Assembly: GCF_947489755.1 (NCBI RefSeq)
Contig: NZ_CANLFB010000016.1
Location: 42,065-106,064, forward strand
From: an uncultured Psychromonas sp.
GTDB taxonomy: Bacteria; Pseudomonadota; Gammaproteobacteria; Enterobacterales; Psychromonadaceae
Reading direction: 5' to 3'
DNA: 64,000 nucleotides
Position numbers and translations under genes: made by a program. This document shows, piece by piece, positions 40,699-50,148 of the stretch. The notes below the pieces were generated by a model. The model was given only the letters and a program-made list of their open reading frames with translations, was not told where the DNA came from and searched no databases. The stretch's first letter is position 1. Every line of letters starts with the position of its first letter.

Positions 40699-42351
40699 TT
40701 ATAAAGTACTGTAACGGTCGTTCATGACCGTGATGATATCGTCACAAGATAACGCTTTAGAAAAGTAATATCCTTGCGCATAATCACAACCGAGCTCAAT
40801 TAACGCATCTAACTGTTCTTTTGTTTCAACACCTTCAGCCAATACAGTTAAGTTTAAAATCTTACCTAACTCTATAATATGTCCAATAAAGTTTCTATCA
40901 AGTTTAGTGTGGCAGACCTTGTCAACTAAACTACGATCTAGTTTTAATTTATCTAATGATAAATGAAAAGTACGCACTAAACTCAATGAAGAATAACCTG
41001 TCCCAAAGTCATCTATGGCAATATGTATCCCTAAGTCTTTAACCTGTGACATATTATCAGCAAGCATTGTAATATTATTAATTGAGCTCGTTTCAGTGAC
41101 TTCCAACTCAATAAAGTGAGTAGGGCAAGCGGTCTTTTTTAAAATATATTTAATGCGGTCAATGAACGTTGTCATTTCCATTGTTTTAAATGAGATGTTG
41201 ATGGCAACACGTGGCACATGAATATTTTGATGCTGCCATGCAATGACTTGAGTACATACTTTTTCAAACACCCATAAATCGAACTCGAAATGTAGTCCAA
41301 TGTCTTCAGTAATCCCAACAAAAATATTAGGGGGAACGCAACCTAAAGTATCATCATTCCAACGAGACAAAGCTTCAAGGCCAATTAATTCCCTCGTCTT
41401 CATATCAAATTGAGGTTGATAATGAACTTCAATTTGGTTCTTCATTATAGCTTCAGGTAAAGCCTCAATAATTAGCTTTCGTGTAAGCAATTCCGCAGCA
41501 GGTTCAGACGAGGCGATAAAAAACTTATTAATACTGTATTTTTTAGATTTTTCTTTTTCGGTTTCAGCTGCGATTTCCATCGCATGGTAACAATTATAAT
41601 GGTATCCAGGAGAAGTCACACCAATACTAAAAGACTTGGTTATTTGCAGTTCATCAGAGATAGCGATTGGTTTAGCAAGCTCCAAGCATAAGTTTTGACA
41701 AATCAATTCAATGCGATTGTATAATATATTATGAGGGAGACTTTCATAATCTTCTATTAGAATCGCATATTTTGCATTTGAAAAACGGATGACGAAACCA
41801 AAGCCTTTAACCATACCCTGTAAGCGCTTCCCTAATAATACTAAGTACTGATCACCTATATCATAATCATAGCGGTAATTAATCGTTGAAAAGTTATCCG
41901 CTTCCAAAATGATTAATATCATATTTTTTAAAGTGAGCTTTTCATTACTCAATAGATAATTAATACGAGAAGATAATGCCCAACCATTGGGTAATTTAGA
42001 GATAGGATCGAGTGATTTGTTTTCTAACACAGAAAAATATAGCTTAAACGTTTCATTTTCTTCATGCACGCAATGTAATTTAACACTCACCGCATAATGT
42101 AAATTGTTAAACATTTTAGCTGAAGTAAAAACACCGTCAGGGGTATTCATTGCCATGTTAAATAAATCATCTAAATTTAAAAAAGAAGACTCATCACATA
42201 ACACTAACTTATCCGCTAATGGGACATGCTTAATTTGAGATTCAGAAAAACCTAACATTTCTGTAAAACTAGCATTACAACCTTTAACGGTAAGAATGTT
42301 ACCATTATATATTGTCAATGAAGCGAGTAATGCTTTTGTTTTATCTGTCAT
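40699..42351 (-). CDS. PAS-GGDEF-EAL protein with degenerate cyclase site
   Basis: A 550-residue cytoplasmic protein: PAS-like domain (about 10-110), GGDEF fold (about 115-280) and EAL domain (about 290-545). The cyclase motif is lost, reading SNAKY at 191-195 in place of GGDEF, while the phosphodiesterase residues are present (EALSRW at 326-331, INNITMLADN, DDFGTGYSSL, KLDRSLVD, EGVETKEQ). It is therefore expected to hydrolyse c-di-GMP, with the dead GGDEF perhaps binding GTP as an activator. There are no membrane segments. AGAGGTTGT precedes ATG 42351. Confidence 0.88.
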   Translation of the reverse strand: MTDKTKALLASLTIYNGNILTVKGCNASFTEMLGFSESQIKHVPLADKLVLCDESSFLNLDDLFNMAMNTPDGVFTSAKMFNNLHYAVSVKLHCVHEENETFKLYFSVLENKSLDPISKLPNGWALSSRINYLLSNEKLTLKNMILIILEADNFSTINYRYDYDIGDQYLVLLGKRLQGMVKGFGFVIRFSNAKYAILIEDYESLPHNILYNRIELICQNLCLELAKPIAISDELQITKSFSIGVTSPGYHYNCYHAMEIAAETEKEKSKKYSINKFFIASSEPAAELLTRKLIIEALPEAIMKNQIEVHYQPQFDMKTRELIGLEALSRWNDDTLGCVPPNIFVGITEDIGLHFEFDLWVFEKVCTQVIAWQHQNIHVPRVAINISFKTMEMTTFIDRIKYILKKTACPTHFIELEVTETSSINNITMLADNMSQVKDLGIHIAIDDFGTGYSSLSLVRTFHLSLDKLKLDRSLVDKVCHTKLDRNFIGHIIELGKILNLTVLAEGVETKEQLDALIELGCDYAQGYYFSKALSCDDIITVMNDRYSTL

Positions 42352-42616
42352 ACAACCTCTAATAACCTATAAAATTTTTATACATTATTAGTATAACATA
42401 AAATCAATTTTACCCTCATTAAGGAATACCAAAAATGAGTAAATCAAGATGGTAATGGTTCTAGCAGGTTTTAATCAAATTAGGTAAAGAGACCATTAAG
42501 GTTATTTTCGGCTCACTTCATAGCCCTTCCTTTCAAATAATCATTTAATGATCATATTTTCAAACTATCTAAAGTTATTAAAAAAGCACTTCATAATCGT
42601 CAAATATGTTCGTATT

Positions 42617-42751
42617 CTATTTTGTAATTTGGATAGCATAATCAAGAATATTTAAACATTCAGGTGTTCGATGAGACAACGCTAACGATGTAAAACTAGG
42701 TTGATTAAAGTTAGCTACAATTTGCTTTTTAATAGTCTTAGGTAAAATGGT
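42617..42751 (-). pseudogene. Possible remnant of a coding sequence
   Basis: This 135-nt minus-strand frame, without a start codon, reads like a protein C-terminus (for example PSFTSLALSHRTPECLNI) and ends in TAG. It has stop codons immediately upstream. I cannot assign a family. It may be debris of a lost gene or mobile element. Confidence 0.2.
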
Positions 42752-42804
42752 TCACTTGTCCTGATAGCACAGTAGAACTAATTGAACCAAGTGACGTTAA
42801 ATAA

Positions 42805-42819
42805 AACCAGAATTGAGGT
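42805..42819. repeat. Solo copy of the 15-bp element end
   Basis: AACCAGAATTGAGGT here is identical to the right ends of the elements at 4214-4412 and 52119-52331. No matching left end was found within about 250 bp upstream. Confidence 0.6.
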
Positions 42820-43253
42820 TAAATATAAATCTATATTCAAATTATTCCACTTTACATAATCAATTCACCGCTAGTCGCTCATCAGACAATCTAATTTTTC
42901 ATAGATTAAATATGCAGCCACTTTATCGGCCTACTTAGGAACCACCATTCCTTTATTGATATCAATAAATTGAAAACTCACGAGTTACCTACTATCGACC
43001 TTTATCCATTTCATCATGACATATTTCTATCATGTAATTTGTTCACTATGTTACGTTCCAAATCACTTATATTTTATGCACTCCTCTGGTGCAAAAAACA
43101 CCAAACAAGTGCTTTAGTTTATTTTTTACCCATTTATTTTCAACTACTTACTTCTACACCCCTTCTCAATTAAGCATTTACCCTTTTGTAATATATTTGG
43201 CACATTTTGTGTGTATTAATAAGTTCGAATTAATTTATCTATAAGGAAATACT

Positions 43254-44021
43254 ATGAAATTCAAAACAACCACGTTACTTATCGCTTCTCTGTGGAGCTC
43301 TGTAAGCTTAGCTGACAATTGTGTATATGACTGCCCTACAGGTGCCTCTGGACAAGAGATAGAACGTTCAATCTATACATTAAGTAATAATGCAACCACC
43401 AAGTTTGCAGATTGGGTCGCTTATAATGTAACCAGCGAAACAATTAATGGACCAACAAGGTCTCGTTACTGGAAAGCAGACCCTGATTTGGACTCAAATG
43501 ACACATTAGAACCTGATGATTACACCGATGCCAATGCCATACTCGCAACAGATAGAGGTCATCAAGTTCCTTTAGCGTCATTCAGCAATAACGATGACTG
43601 GGCGATGTTAAACTACTTATCTAATATCACGCCTCAATCATCAACCCTCAATCAAGGTCCTTGGGTTGATTTGGAAAGTGCCGTTAGAACGATGGTGTCA
43701 GATGGGCAAGATGTTTATGTCGTCAGCGGACCATTATATGAATCGACCTTTGGAACATTACCTGCCGCGGATGAAAACCATACTATTCCTAGTGGATACT
43801 TTAAAGTGGTCATCAGCGATGTTGATGGTTGGGTTGAAGCATCAGCCTTTATTATGGAACAAAGCGCAGCGCGTGCTGATGAGTTTTGTACAACCGAGGT
43901 AACAATTGATGAAGTAGAAGAGCGATCTGGTTTAGATATTATGCCTTCTTTAGCTTCTTATAAAGAAAGCTCAGTTGAAGGTCAAATAGGCGGTCTAACA
44001 ACAAGTTTAGGTTGTAGTTGA
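43254..44021 (+). CDS. Secreted DNA/RNA non-specific endonuclease
   Basis: A 255-residue exported nuclease of the beta-beta-alpha-metal NUC1 family. A signal peptide ends near SLADN (about residue 21); the catalytic motif DRGHQVPLASF (about 100-110) and the metal-binding Asn region NYLSNITPQSSTLNQGPW are intact. Four cysteines near the ends (NCVYDCP, EFCTTE, LGCS) suggest disulfides. It probably degrades extracellular DNA or RNA. A clean AAGGAAA site precedes ATG 43254, and a palindrome follows the stop. Confidence 0.92.
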   Translation: MKFKTTTLLIASLWSSVSLADNCVYDCPTGASGQEIERSIYTLSNNATTKFADWVAYNVTSETINGPTRSRYWKADPDLDSNDTLEPDDYTDANAILATDRGHQVPLASFSNNDDWAMLNYLSNITPQSSTLNQGPWVDLESAVRTMVSDGQDVYVVSGPLYESTFGTLPAADENHTIPSGYFKVVISDVDGWVEASAFIMEQSAARADEFCTTEVTIDEVEERSGLDIMPSLASYKESSVEGQIGGLTTSLGCS

Positions 44022-44022
44022 T

Positions 44023-44057
44023 ATAAATAACGTTAATCATTGATTAACGTTATTTAT
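44023..44057 (+). terminator. Long palindrome after the nuclease gene
   Basis: Arms ATAAATAACGTTAATCA and TGATTAACGTTATTTAT form a perfect 17-bp stem with a single-base centre, starting 2 bp past the stop codon. There is no T-run; it could terminate or stabilise the mRNA. Confidence 0.6.
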
Positions 44058-44167
44058 GGTGTCAAATCAGACTAGCTTTCCATTGTGGCGCTAGTCTGAA
44101 TATTAAAACTAAAGAAAGCATAATCGACTTTTATCTGTCATTCAAATATGTTCTGAATAACGTTTGA

Positions 44168-44701
44168 CTAGCCTTGAGTTCGGTAAAGGCTCTCAGCAGA
44201 TTGCATTTTAGCGTTACCTGATGTAATCAACTTCTGGCCTTTCTCAATATTCGCTTCACCTTCAACAATATTGGCTTTGCCGCGTTTAATGAGTTTATTA
44301 CCTTCAATCAAATTATCTTCACCGTCTTCCCAATCGTTAGCAATAACTTTTAGTTTAGCCACTCGCTTCAATGCAAGATCCGCAGATTCAACGCCAACAA
44401 CTGTTTGAGAAAGGGTTTGATAATCTAACTTATTTTTTTGTATTTTAACATTACCAGAGGCAACTAATTTTTCACCTTTACTTAAATAAGAGCGACCTTT
44501 ATCTGCTAGTTTTTGACCGCTTGATAATGTTGCCTCACCCTTAGTTAAATCCTTCTGCCCTGCTTCCCATTGTTCAGCTATTTGAACACGAGACTCACCT
44601 TCCATAAGCATACGCTCACCAAAGGTAGGTGGAGCAGTCGTGCAACCAACAACAGTGCTTAATATGCTCGTTAATAAAATAATACGTATTGGTGACTTCA
44701 T
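44168..44701 (-). CDS. Lipoprotein with repeated Gly-Glu/Lys heptad-like motif
   Basis: A 177-residue lipoprotein with lipobox VVGC (Cys at about residue 20). The mature part is made of short repeats of the type G-x2-L-x2-G: KDLTKGEATLSSGQKLADKG, YLSKGEKLVASGN, and again near the end NLIEGNKLIKRGKANIVEGE and IEKGQKLITSGN. The two repeat blocks frame a middle of about 40 residues. This should form an elongated, charged helical or hairpin structure in the envelope. Function unknown. I start at ATG 44701 because GGA lies before it; the ATG at 44713 is an alternative. Confidence 0.7.
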   Translation of the reverse strand: MKSPIRIILLTSILSTVVGCTTAPPTFGERMLMEGESRVQIAEQWEAGQKDLTKGEATLSSGQKLADKGRSYLSKGEKLVASGNVKIQKNKLDYQTLSQTVVGVESADLALKRVAKLKVIANDWEDGEDNLIEGNKLIKRGKANIVEGEANIEKGQKLITSGNAKMQSAESLYRTQG

Positions 44702-44875
44702 AAAATAATCCATATGTGCATTTAATAATTTTTTTGGATTCTACTTCTAATACTTAATATTTTACTAGTCTTTTATTCATGATTTGGGTGTTTTATGATC
44801 AAAACAAAAATATCTTATTGAATTACTTATGATTAGTTTAATTAAAAAATATTGATAAAACCATTAAATAAGCAG

Positions 44876-44911
44876 CAAAAATGGTTGGCTAAAATTAATA
44901 TAGCCAACCAT
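44876..44911 (-). terminator. Terminator of the eut-TRAP operon
   Basis: On the minus strand ATGGTTGGCT and AGCCAACCAT pair over 10 bp, followed by TTTTT. It lies 33-68 bp past the dctM stop. Confidence 0.85.
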
Positions 44912-44943
44912 TTAATAGGAGATTGTCATCAATCAGGTTTAAA

Positions 44944-46224
44944 TTAATTAAATAATGAGGGTAAAAATAGTGTTATCCAAGGAATATACGTAATCAATAA
45001 AACAATAATCACATTAGCTAGAATAAACGGCAATATTGCTCGGCTAATTTTTTCCATCGACTCACCTGATATAATTGATGACGCAAACAAACAGCAACCT
45101 ACGGGGGGTGTTGCCAGACCTGTAATTAAATTAACACACATGAAAATACCCGCATGTAATGGGTCAATACCTAACATGTCAAACACCGGTAGTAATACAG
45201 GTGTCACTATCATCAAGGCAGGAATCGAATCCATAAACATGCCCAGAAAAAATAATAAAACGTTGATAAGTAATAAAATTAACCAAGTTGATTCAATATT
45301 TTCTACTAAGTACTCTGCAAAGATCATCGGCAACTGTTCATTAGATAATGCCCAGCCAAAAATACCTGCTGCTGCAATGATGATTGACACACTACCTGTC
45401 TCAACGGTTGATTCTCTAATGGCTCCCATTAACCTTTTCCAAGTTAAAGATCGATAGACAAAAATTGCTATAAAAATAGCATAAAACACTGCAATTACAG
45501 CAGCTTCTGTCGGGCTCACAATCCCCATTAAAATACCACCAAGAATAATAACAGGCAGTAACATTGCGTAAAAAGCTCCCCCTACAATATCGAAACCTTG
45601 CTTACGTGTTATTTTTTCTTCTCTTCTTGGTAAATCATTTTTACGACCATACAACCAAACAACGATAATTTGAGCAAGTCCCACCATAACACCTGGAATA
45701 GCACCCGCTAAAAACATATCTTTAATAGAAACTTGAGCAATTGATCCATACAGAATAAACATTAAACTAGGGGGAATAATTGGTCCCATCGTTGAGGATG
45801 CGGCAGTCACTGCGGCACTAAAACTTTTTTTATAACCCGCTTTAGTCATCGCCGGGATCATTACAGAACCAACCGCCGTCGTATCTGAAATAGCAGTACC
45901 AGTAATACCGCCAAAAAACATACTGACTACAATATTCACATAAGCAAGATTGCCCTTAACACGCCCTACTATTAAATCAGCTAAACGGATAATACGATCA
46001 CTAATACCCGATTCAGCCATGACTTTGCCAGCTAAAATAAAGAATGGAATGGCTAAGAGTACAAATGAATCAAAAGAACGAAATAATCGAACCACCATAA
46101 TACTGAGAGGAATATCAGCTCCAATGAAGTAAACAAGTGTTGACGCAAGCAATGCAAAAGGAATAGGTATTCTAATTGCCATCAGCAAAATAAAACAAAG
46201 GATCATTAAAAAAATAAAAGTCAT
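44944..46224 (-). CDS. dctM: TRAP transporter large permease (DctM type)
   Basis: A 426-residue inner membrane protein with about 12 hydrophobic segments and DctM signatures (FDSFVLLAIPFFILAGKVM, FFGGITGTAISDTTAVGSVM, AAVTAASSTMGPIIPPS, ITGLATPPVGCCLFASS). It forms the sodium-coupled channel of a tripartite ATP-independent transporter. It overlaps dctQ by 4 bp (ATGA). Being last in an operon with eutA and eutBC suggests that it imports ethanolamine or a related compound; this is inference from context. Confidence 0.93.
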   Translation of the reverse strand: MTFIFLMILCFILLMAIRIPIPFALLASTLVYFIGADIPLSIMVVRLFRSFDSFVLLAIPFFILAGKVMAESGISDRIIRLADLIVGRVKGNLAYVNIVVSMFFGGITGTAISDTTAVGSVMIPAMTKAGYKKSFSAAVTAASSTMGPIIPPSLMFILYGSIAQVSIKDMFLAGAIPGVMVGLAQIIVVWLYGRKNDLPRREEKITRKQGFDIVGGAFYAMLLPVIILGGILMGIVSPTEAAVIAVFYAIFIAIFVYRSLTWKRLMGAIRESTVETGSVSIIIAAAGIFGWALSNEQLPMIFAEYLVENIESTWLILLLINVLLFFLGMFMDSIPALMIVTPVLLPVFDMLGIDPLHAGIFMCVNLITGLATPPVGCCLFASSIISGESMEKISRAILPFILANVIIVLLITYIPWITLFLPSLFN

Positions 46225-46733
46225 GAAGCACTCCGTTTGCTAAAAATTGAAATCATTTTTGTTAATAAATAAAGAAAAATCAAAAAAGCAAATATTGGAA
46301 CAGATAAATAGATACTACCAATAGGAAGCCAAGGGATAATAGGTGGATGCACAGGCCACATCGTTACCGCATGTTGACTACCAACCACGATAAAAATAAT
46401 GCAAAGTGCCATCATAATAATGCAGTGAAAAAAATCGAAAATCTTTTTCGTCTTAGGCCCGACTCTGTCGTATAGAATATCAATTCGAGCATGGCTCTGT
46501 TGTGTATAAGCAATAGCACTACCTACTAATGCAATAATGATGTAAATGTATCTTGATATAGTATTAGACCAAGCAATCGGTGAGTCGAAGCTATATCGTA
46601 AGAAAATGTTAACTCCGAGTAATAAAATCAAAGCACACATTAATACCAGCAATGTCACGCCACATATGCTACTTATTTTGTTCATTACACCTTCGACTTT
46701 ATTCTCTAGCACAGCTTTTTCTGTATCAGGCAT
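46221..46733 (-). CDS. dctQ: TRAP transporter small permease (DctQ type)
   Basis: A 170-residue protein with four membrane segments and the DctQ pattern (VFLRYSFDSPIAWSNTISRY-like segment, AIAYTQQSHARIDILYDRVGP). It joins DctM to form the membrane part of the TRAP transporter. GAGGTG stands 6 bp before ATG 46733, so I prefer it to the GTG at 46742. Overlap with dctM gives translational coupling. Confidence 0.9.
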   Translation of the reverse strand: MPDTEKAVLENKVEGVMNKISSICGVTLLVLMCALILLLGVNIFLRYSFDSPIAWSNTISRYIYIIIALVGSAIAYTQQSHARIDILYDRVGPKTKKIFDFFHCIIMMALCIIFIVVGSQHAVTMWPVHPPIIPWLPIGSIYLSVPIFAFLIFLYLLTKMISIFSKRSAS

Positions 46734-46822
46734 ACCACTCACCTCATTATTCTTTGTTTGCTGTTAATTGATAGATCAACCTCTTTAGTCAAAAAGGTTG
46801 ATCTTATTGAAGTGATTAATGA

Positions 46823-47854
46823 TTATTTAAATGCCTTAGGGAGACGGGCATTAGGATCAAGGTATTGAATTTCTTCATACCACGTTTTCCATTGAGGTTC
46901 TTTAGCAAACCATTTTGTATACACTGACTGCGATGCTTCTTTAAATTCATCAGTATTTGGATAAGTAATCGTTTGATCTTTATCTTCTTTTACTTTTTCG
47001 ATAAATTTAGCTTCACGTGCATACTGCCAAGCGTCCGTTAACTCTATTGCTTCATCAGCAATATCAGTCACAATCACTTTTTGTTCTGCAGTTAATTTGT
47101 CCCAAACTTTTGGAGACATAAATAATATTTTTTGCGTCCACATTTGATTCAATATTGCATAACTATCAACAACTTCACTCATTTTGAAAATATCGTTGCA
47201 ATACACACCTAAATCATCAGCTTCTACCATGCCTGTTTGTAATGAAGTATAAAGTTCACCCCAGTCTGTCGGTGTCACCGTAAAGCCAAATGCTTCATAG
47301 ATATCAATAAACAAAGGATTTTGCATCGCTCGTAACTTCACACCCTTAGCATCAGCTAAACTATTAATAGGTTTTTTACTGGCGATCGCAAAACCATTAC
47401 AATCAGAATAGACGCCCAATGCTTTCATACCTGTTGCTTTACTGGCACCAGCAAGGATCTCTTTAACCACACTAGAACTTCTTGCTACTTTATAATGCTC
47501 CAAACTTTTAAATAAATAAGGAAGTTGAAGAAATTGAATGTCCTCGTAATAACCAGCAATATGACCCGCACTCGTCGCCGCTAGGGAAACCGTTCCAGCT
47601 TTAGCAAATTCCAACGCCTCTTCTTCTGACCCAGTTAAGGTACCTGGGTAAATTGAAACCTTTAGGTCACCATTAGTTCTTTCTTCTAATAATGTTTTAA
47701 AGGTTTCAGCCAATAGCTGATCAGCATCATAAACGTTATTTTGATGAGCAAATTTAAGCCTCATTGAATCAGCTTGCACGACAGGTGCTAACAGCAACAT
47801 CACACAAGTGGTCGCAAGTGTGACTTGTTTAATGACTTTCTTTCTCAATATCAT
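46823..47854 (-). CDS. dctP: TRAP transporter substrate-binding protein (DctP family)
   Basis: A 343-residue periplasmic binding protein with a signal peptide ending near VVQADS (about residue 29). DctP features: LKFAHQNNVYDADQLLAETFKTLLEERTNGDLKV (in pieces), GVKLRAMQNPLFIDIYEAFGFTVTPTDWGELYTSLQTG (in pieces). The conserved Arg in KLRAMQNP normally binds a carboxylate, whereas ethanolamine is an amine, so the true ligand is open. It lies 81 bp downstream of eutBC on the same strand. GGATATAAATA precedes ATG 47854. Confidence 0.92.
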   Translation of the reverse strand: MILRKKVIKQVTLATTCVMLLLAPVVQADSMRLKFAHQNNVYDADQLLAETFKTLLEERTNGDLKVSIYPGTLTGSEEEALEFAKAGTVSLAATSAGHIAGYYEDIQFLQLPYLFKSLEHYKVARSSSVVKEILAGASKATGMKALGVYSDCNGFAIASKKPINSLADAKGVKLRAMQNPLFIDIYEAFGFTVTPTDWGELYTSLQTGMVEADDLGVYCNDIFKMSEVVDSYAILNQMWTQKILFMSPKVWDKLTAEQKVIVTDIADEAIELTDAWQYAREAKFIEKVKEDKDQTITYPNTDEFKEASQSVYTKWFAKEPQWKTWYEEIQYLDPNARLPKAFK

Positions 47855-47935
47855 TATTTATATCCTTATTTAATGTATGTAGATGTGTGTTGAATATTGA
47901 TTAAAATATTTTTAGCATTACTTTGTTAAATTGGG

Positions 47936-50131
47936 TTATACGCTTTTTTGAGCTTTCAACAGATCTTCTAATCGATTACCTGCTGCTTGATTTTCAAGAA
48001 TTTCCATTACTTTTTCTGCAACAACACTGCCTCCTTCTATAGGTGGTAAACCTCCTTGGTAAATGTTAGTAATTAAAGTGTATTCATAACGAATTTTTTC
48101 ATGTTCACTGTAAATTGCAGCGGCTTTTCTCGCCTTCTCATCCTTCAGCTTTAGCACCAAATAAGCAGACATACTTTTTGAAGAAAGAGCATCTCCCCCT
48201 GGTCGCTCTCCTGCCAATAAAATAGCAACATTACAGTCCAATACATCGGAGATACATTCAGCTAATTTAACGCGACCAAAGTGTGTAACGATAGGCTCGC
48301 CTAATGAGTAATGACGACTTTTTAATCCATCCATTAATACTGGGATCATATCCGGAACGTTATGATGAACGGCTTCAGCTGATAAACCATCGGTGATTAT
48401 AATTTGTACATCATTACCTTCAGCAGAAAGACTATCTAGATCAGTTTTAGACAGTTTTGAGCCAACTTCAGGATTTTTTAAATGCTCAGCATGATCCACA
48501 GCCGTAGAGACAAACTCTCTAAAGGTGAAACCAGTAAACAACCCTGGTTTAAGATGTGAATGGACCGCCTCACGCCCTACCGATTGATTAATACGGATCA
48601 CTTCTTGTACTTTATGCGCAGGACGTGGACCTGCATTTTCAAATCCAGGGGCATTTGGCGTTGCCTCATGCAGACGTTGAAACTCTAAATCACTCTTGAT
48701 AAATAACCTTGGGTTTCCCCAATTTGGACCGCGTTCAACGTTACCATCGGTATGTTGAATATAAATACCTTTTTGAACTGCCCATTGTAAAAACTCAGGC
48801 GCAGGATTACGGTGATATATTTCCCTTAAGGTTTGATCGTCGTGCCCTGAATTCACAAAGTGAGCAAGCATACGATCGGTACCTAAATAGATATCCATAA
48901 AGAAGTTCGCCCCCGCCGCTGTAGCCAATTGCACAGCCATTTGCTGACCTTCTAAATGGGAGTTAGAATGTAAGGTATAACTTGGGCTGATGCCCATCGG
49001 TAAGCCTAAGAGTTTCCCCATGAAGTGGTCTTGAAGCGTCGATACCATTAATTCAAAGTCATTAAGATGTGTTTCTGGACCAATGAAACCTGTTGCATTA
49101 TTCACCATAAAAGGATCATAACGTCGGCATAGTCCGTAACATAATGCTTCGCAAGTCGCCATATCCATACCGTTATGTTTACGGTAAGTCATTTCACTGC
49201 CTTGACCTGTTTCAAAGTACATAAATTGGTCCGCTATATCTTTTAGCGGCCCTTCATTTTTCATGGTTTCCACGGCTTGATCTAAAAACTCTACCGTTAC
49301 GTCGAACTCTCCGGTTAATGTTTCATCTGTACCTGCAAAGCTTTGGAATAAGATTTCAACCGGTGCCCCCTGCTTTAAGGCGGTAAGTTGGCTTTTAATA
49401 TGTCCAAGCACACAAATTTGAGTGGGAGCGCCTGTTTCGCGACGCAACTTATCTATATGCCAAAGCATCGCGGCTATATTATCTACTGACCCATCAGATG
49501 GGTTAACACCAATTAAACAATCGCCCATTCCCATGGCTAAATCGTTATAAACCATCATAGAAATAGCATCTAAATTATCTTTAGGATGATTAGGTTGAAG
49601 ACGAAATGACAGTGTTTTAGGCGTACCAATCAAAGTTCTTGCTTTAGTTGGCCGAAATATTTTACCGGGTAAATAAACTAATTCATGTACATCCATTAAC
49701 TTGGTTAAAGCGGATGCCATGACAGGTGTTAATGCTAAACCAATCGCAGCCACTCGCGTTCCATTACTGGCAAGCAAATGATCTTTAAGATCGCCCATAG
49801 TCATATGGGCAATACTTTGAAACAGTTCAAGATCTATCTCATAACCAGCACGCATGACAGAGTCAACACTGCCATCATCTGCAGTTAACGGATTATCATA
49901 AAGGTACTGCAATGTTAAAGAAGCTAGAATTGCTCTTGCCGCTTCTCTATCCATTGCATTTTTGGGTGCAAGGTCAGTTGTCCTATCCCCCGCTTTACTA
50001 ATATCAGCGGCTCCTAATAGTTTTTTAAGCCCTTCAAAGTAAAAAATTTCATTCAATATTTTGAAAGAATAAACTTCATCAGGCCCTGGAACGGGAACAT
50101 GAATATCTTTAAGTGGGATAATCTTTTTCAT
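47936..50131 (-). CDS. eutBC: Fused ethanolamine ammonia-lyase, EutB-EutC in one chain
   Basis: A 731-residue protein. Residues 1 to about 478 match the large subunit EutB (RLQPNHPKDNLDAISMMVYN, GVNPSDGSVDNIA, FQSFAGTDE, LYFETGQGS-like MYFETGQGSEMTYRKH, RRYDPFMVNNATGFIGPE, DHFMGKLLGLPMG). Residues about 499-731 match the small subunit EutC (NAGPRPAHKVQEVIRI, IIITDGLSAEAVHHN, GRVKLAECISDVL, LLAGERPGGDALSSKSMSAYL, TNIYQGGLPPIEGG). The frame is uninterrupted and no start site lies at the junction. The enzyme splits ethanolamine to acetaldehyde and ammonia using adenosylcobalamin. The EutC part lacks the usual extended N-terminus, which has become a linker of about 20 residues. The eutA reactivase gene is just upstream. 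Confidence 0.93.
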   Translation of the reverse strand: MKKIIPLKDIHVPVPGPDEVYSFKILNEIFYFEGLKKLLGAADISKAGDRTTDLAPKNAMDREAARAILASLTLQYLYDNPLTADDGSVDSVMRAGYEIDLELFQSIAHMTMGDLKDHLLASNGTRVAAIGLALTPVMASALTKLMDVHELVYLPGKIFRPTKARTLIGTPKTLSFRLQPNHPKDNLDAISMMVYNDLAMGMGDCLIGVNPSDGSVDNIAAMLWHIDKLRRETGAPTQICVLGHIKSQLTALKQGAPVEILFQSFAGTDETLTGEFDVTVEFLDQAVETMKNEGPLKDIADQFMYFETGQGSEMTYRKHNGMDMATCEALCYGLCRRYDPFMVNNATGFIGPETHLNDFELMVSTLQDHFMGKLLGLPMGISPSYTLHSNSHLEGQQMAVQLATAAGANFFMDIYLGTDRMLAHFVNSGHDDQTLREIYHRNPAPEFLQWAVQKGIYIQHTDGNVERGPNWGNPRLFIKSDLEFQRLHEATPNAPGFENAGPRPAHKVQEVIRINQSVGREAVHSHLKPGLFTGFTFREFVSTAVDHAEHLKNPEVGSKLSKTDLDSLSAEGNDVQIIITDGLSAEAVHHNVPDMIPVLMDGLKSRHYSLGEPIVTHFGRVKLAECISDVLDCNVAILLAGERPGGDALSSKSMSAYLVLKLKDEKARKAAAIYSEHEKIRYEYTLITNIYQGGLPPIEGGSVVAEKVMEILENQAAGNRLEDLLKAQKSV

Positions 50132-50148
50132 TAAATAAACCTTAAATT

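Larger units (their letters stand above)
42352..43253. other. Gene-free region upstream of the nuclease gene
   Basis: About 900 bp. It contains a solo repeat end at 42805-42819 and a short open, protein-like frame on the minus strand at 42617-42751, both listed separately. A 67-codon ORF at 42970-43173 has no ribosome site and no family resemblance, so I leave it out. The rest is AT-rich. Confidence 0.5.

Noticed and set aside
42970..43173. 67-codon plus-strand ORF before the nuclease gene
   Set aside because: No ribosome binding site, unusual composition and no recognisable pattern; likely chance.
47936..50131. Fusion of eutB and eutC as a sequencing error
   Set aside because: The linker of about 20 residues is in frame, there is no ribosome site or start at the junction, and the EutC extension is shortened in a consistent way; an error remains possible but less likely.
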